From Anaerolineales bacterium UBA1429 (lineage in GTDB: Bacteria > Chloroflexota > Anaerolineae > UBA1429), in NCBI GenBank assembly GCA_002329325.1, contig DCTX01000065.1, forward strand, positions 4,762-58,299: DNA of 53,538 nucleotides. The letters are read 5' to 3'. How positions within the stretch are numbered: position 1 is the stretch's first letter; each line of letters begins with the position of its first letter. A program made the position numbers and the translations under genes. This document shows positions 52,450 to 53,538 of the stretch, piece by piece. The notes beneath the pieces were generated by a model that saw nothing but the letters and a program-made list of their open reading frames with translations, did no database searches and was not told the origin of the DNA.

Positions 52450-53538
52450 GCGAACACACAGCCGGGCTAGCGCCCCTAGAACCGAGCGCAAGCGGCCCTC
52501 CGGAGCAGGACGGGGCCGCCTCCGACGGCTTTTCGCCCGCTTCGCCACGCGAGGAAGAGCCGCGACCCCTCGAACTGCTTCAGGAGGTGATCGGTCGGGT
52601 CTGCCAGGGCGATCGTCCGCGGCTGCAAGCCCAGGATCTCGAGATCGCTCCCCAGGTGCCCGGCGACTCGCCCGTCCTGTGGGGCGTGGCGGACGATGCG
52701 AGCGAGGCCCTGCCTCCGACCATGCTCAAGCAGTTGCGCGTGCGCCCCGAGAGATCCTTCTCCGGGCTGTTGGCCTCTGTAGAGCGATCCAGCCGTCAGG
52801 CCAGGGTGCGCCTGATGGCCCGCGAGGTGGGCGTCGTGCGCCAGGTGGGCGATGGCGTCGCCTCCGTCTGGGGGCTGCCCCAGGCCACCACCGACGAGCT
52901 GGTGCTCTTTTCCAACGGCGTGCAGGGCCTGGTGATGAACCTGGATACGGTCCAGATCGATAGCATCCTCTTGGGGCCCGACGCGGGCATCCAGGGTGGA
53001 GACACCGTCTGGGCCACCGGCCGGCGGATCATGGTGCCCGTGGGAGAGCGCCTGCTGGGGCGCGTCATCAACCCCCTGGGCGAGCCGATGGACAACAAGG
53101 GCGCCCTCTTTGTGGATGAGCGCCGCTTCATCGAGCGCCAGGCCCCCGGCGTCGTCGATCGCGAGCCCGTCTCCGAGCCGCTGCACACCGGCATCAAGGC
53201 CATCGACGCCCTGATCCCCATCGGGCGCGGGCAACGCGAGCTGATCATCGGCGACCGGCAGACCGGCAAGACCTCCATTGCCCTGGATACCATCATCAAC
53301 CAGCGCGATACCGATGTGATCTGCATCTATGTGAGCATCGGCCAGCGCAAGAGCTCGGTGTTGCAGGTGCTGCGCATCCTGGAGGATGCGGACGCGCTGG
53401 ATAACACCATCATCATGATGGCGGCCCCGGACGATCCCCCGGCGCTTGTGTACCTGGCGCCCTACGCCGGCGTCACCATCGCCGAATCGTTCCTGGATCG
53501 TGGGCACGACGTCTTGATCATCTACGATGACCTGACCA
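52446..53538 (+). CDS. atpA: N-type ATP synthase F1 alpha subunit, 3'-truncated, long N-terminal extension
   Basis: Reads from ATG 52446 to the window end (364 codons). The beta-barrel starts near residue 128 (GVVRQVGDGVASVWGL) and the P-loop GDRQTGKTS is near 268, versus about 27 and 170 in E. coli alpha, so about 100 extra residues precede the normal domain. The extension begins with a Ser/Pro/Glu-rich stretch and then a more structured part (LELLQEVIGRVCQGDRP; LKQLRVRPE). Regulatory or delta/epsilon-replacing roles are conceivable. atpG should follow outside the window. Confidence 0.95.
   Translation, partial: MSEHTAGLAPLEPSASGPPEQDGAASDGFSPASPREEEPRPLELLQEVIGRVCQGDRPRLQAQDLEIAPQVPGDSPVLWGVADDASEALPPTMLKQLRVRPERSFSGLLASVERSSRQARVRLMAREVGVVRQVGDGVASVWGLPQATTDELVLFSNGVQGLVMNLDTVQIDSILLGPDAGIQGGDTVWATGRRIMVPVGERLLGRVINPLGEPMDNKGALFVDERRFIERQAPGVVDREPVSEPLHTGIKAIDALIPIGRGQRELIIGDRQTGKTSIALDTIINQRDTDVICIYVSIGQRKSSVLQVLRILEDADALDNTIIMMAAPDDPPALVYLAPYAGVTIAESFLDRGHDVLIIYDDLT

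Overview
This 53.5 kb window is GC-rich and gene-dense, from a bacterium that most resembles a member of Chloroflexota, probably an Anaerolineae-like lineage. The evidence is indirect: Thr/Pro-rich linkers after signal or membrane segments, a mevalonate kinase, an aldehyde:ferredoxin oxidoreductase, an N-type ATPase operon, a PAS sensor with a 7TM-type N-terminus, and many carbohydrate-acid enzymes. No 16S rRNA is present, so the assignment is inference. Promoters read as ordinary sigma70-type sites (TTGACA-like, mostly 17 bp, then TATAAT, TACAAT, TACCAT or TATCAT), and neighbouring genes often overlap by ATGA.

Layout. 1-8.3 kb (+): the end of pbpC (penicillin-binding protein 1C) overlapping a 1970-aa alpha-2-macroglobulin lipoprotein. 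8.5-10.9 kb (+): thioredoxin reductase and a PAS sensor with no kinase domain. 10.9-20.7 kb (mostly -): polysaccharide deacetylase, RqcH and a small metallopeptidase in one operon; then an enolase-superfamily enzyme with a methyltransferase, a RidA protein on +, an Ntn asparaginase with a YihY protein, a TIM-barrel sugar isomerase and a short-chain dehydrogenase. 20.9-21.6 kb: tRNA-Met(CAT) and tRNA-Arg(TCG), with a non-coding stretch carrying two palindromic direct repeats. 21.7-29.7 kb (+): a mannonate-dehydratase-like protein, guaA, a degenerate PP2C-like membrane protein with a propeller-like C-terminus, tsaD, an alkyltransferase-like protein and selA.

29.9-40.3 kb (-) is a tightly packed run of nine genes: mevalonate kinase, a LiaF-like membrane protein, a GT4 glycosyltransferase, a WecB/TagA/CpsF glycosyltransferase, a DUF2207-like membrane protein, a radical SAM/SPASM enzyme, a coiled-coil protein, a membrane zinc-ribbon protein and a secreted metallopeptidase. 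The DUF2207-like protein ends in eleven tandem His-Ser/Asp-Ala-Cys units, and its stop codon abuts the start of the radical SAM enzyme, which carries an N-terminal PqqD-like (peptide-recognition) region. My inference is that the repeat tail is a substrate modified by the radical SAM enzyme, a RiPP-like maturation of a membrane protein. This is the strongest candidate for an undescribed system here.

40.4-48.4 kb: a lipoprotein (-), an aldehyde:ferredoxin oxidoreductase (+), a sugar isomerase (-), then TPR, LysM and O-antigen-ligase proteins (+). 48.5-53.5 kb (+): an N-type F1Fo ATPase operon in the order atpD-C-R-B-E-F-A, truncated by the window end within atpA. It lacks an evident atpQ, has a b-delta fusion, and its alpha subunit has an N-terminal extension of about 100 residues.
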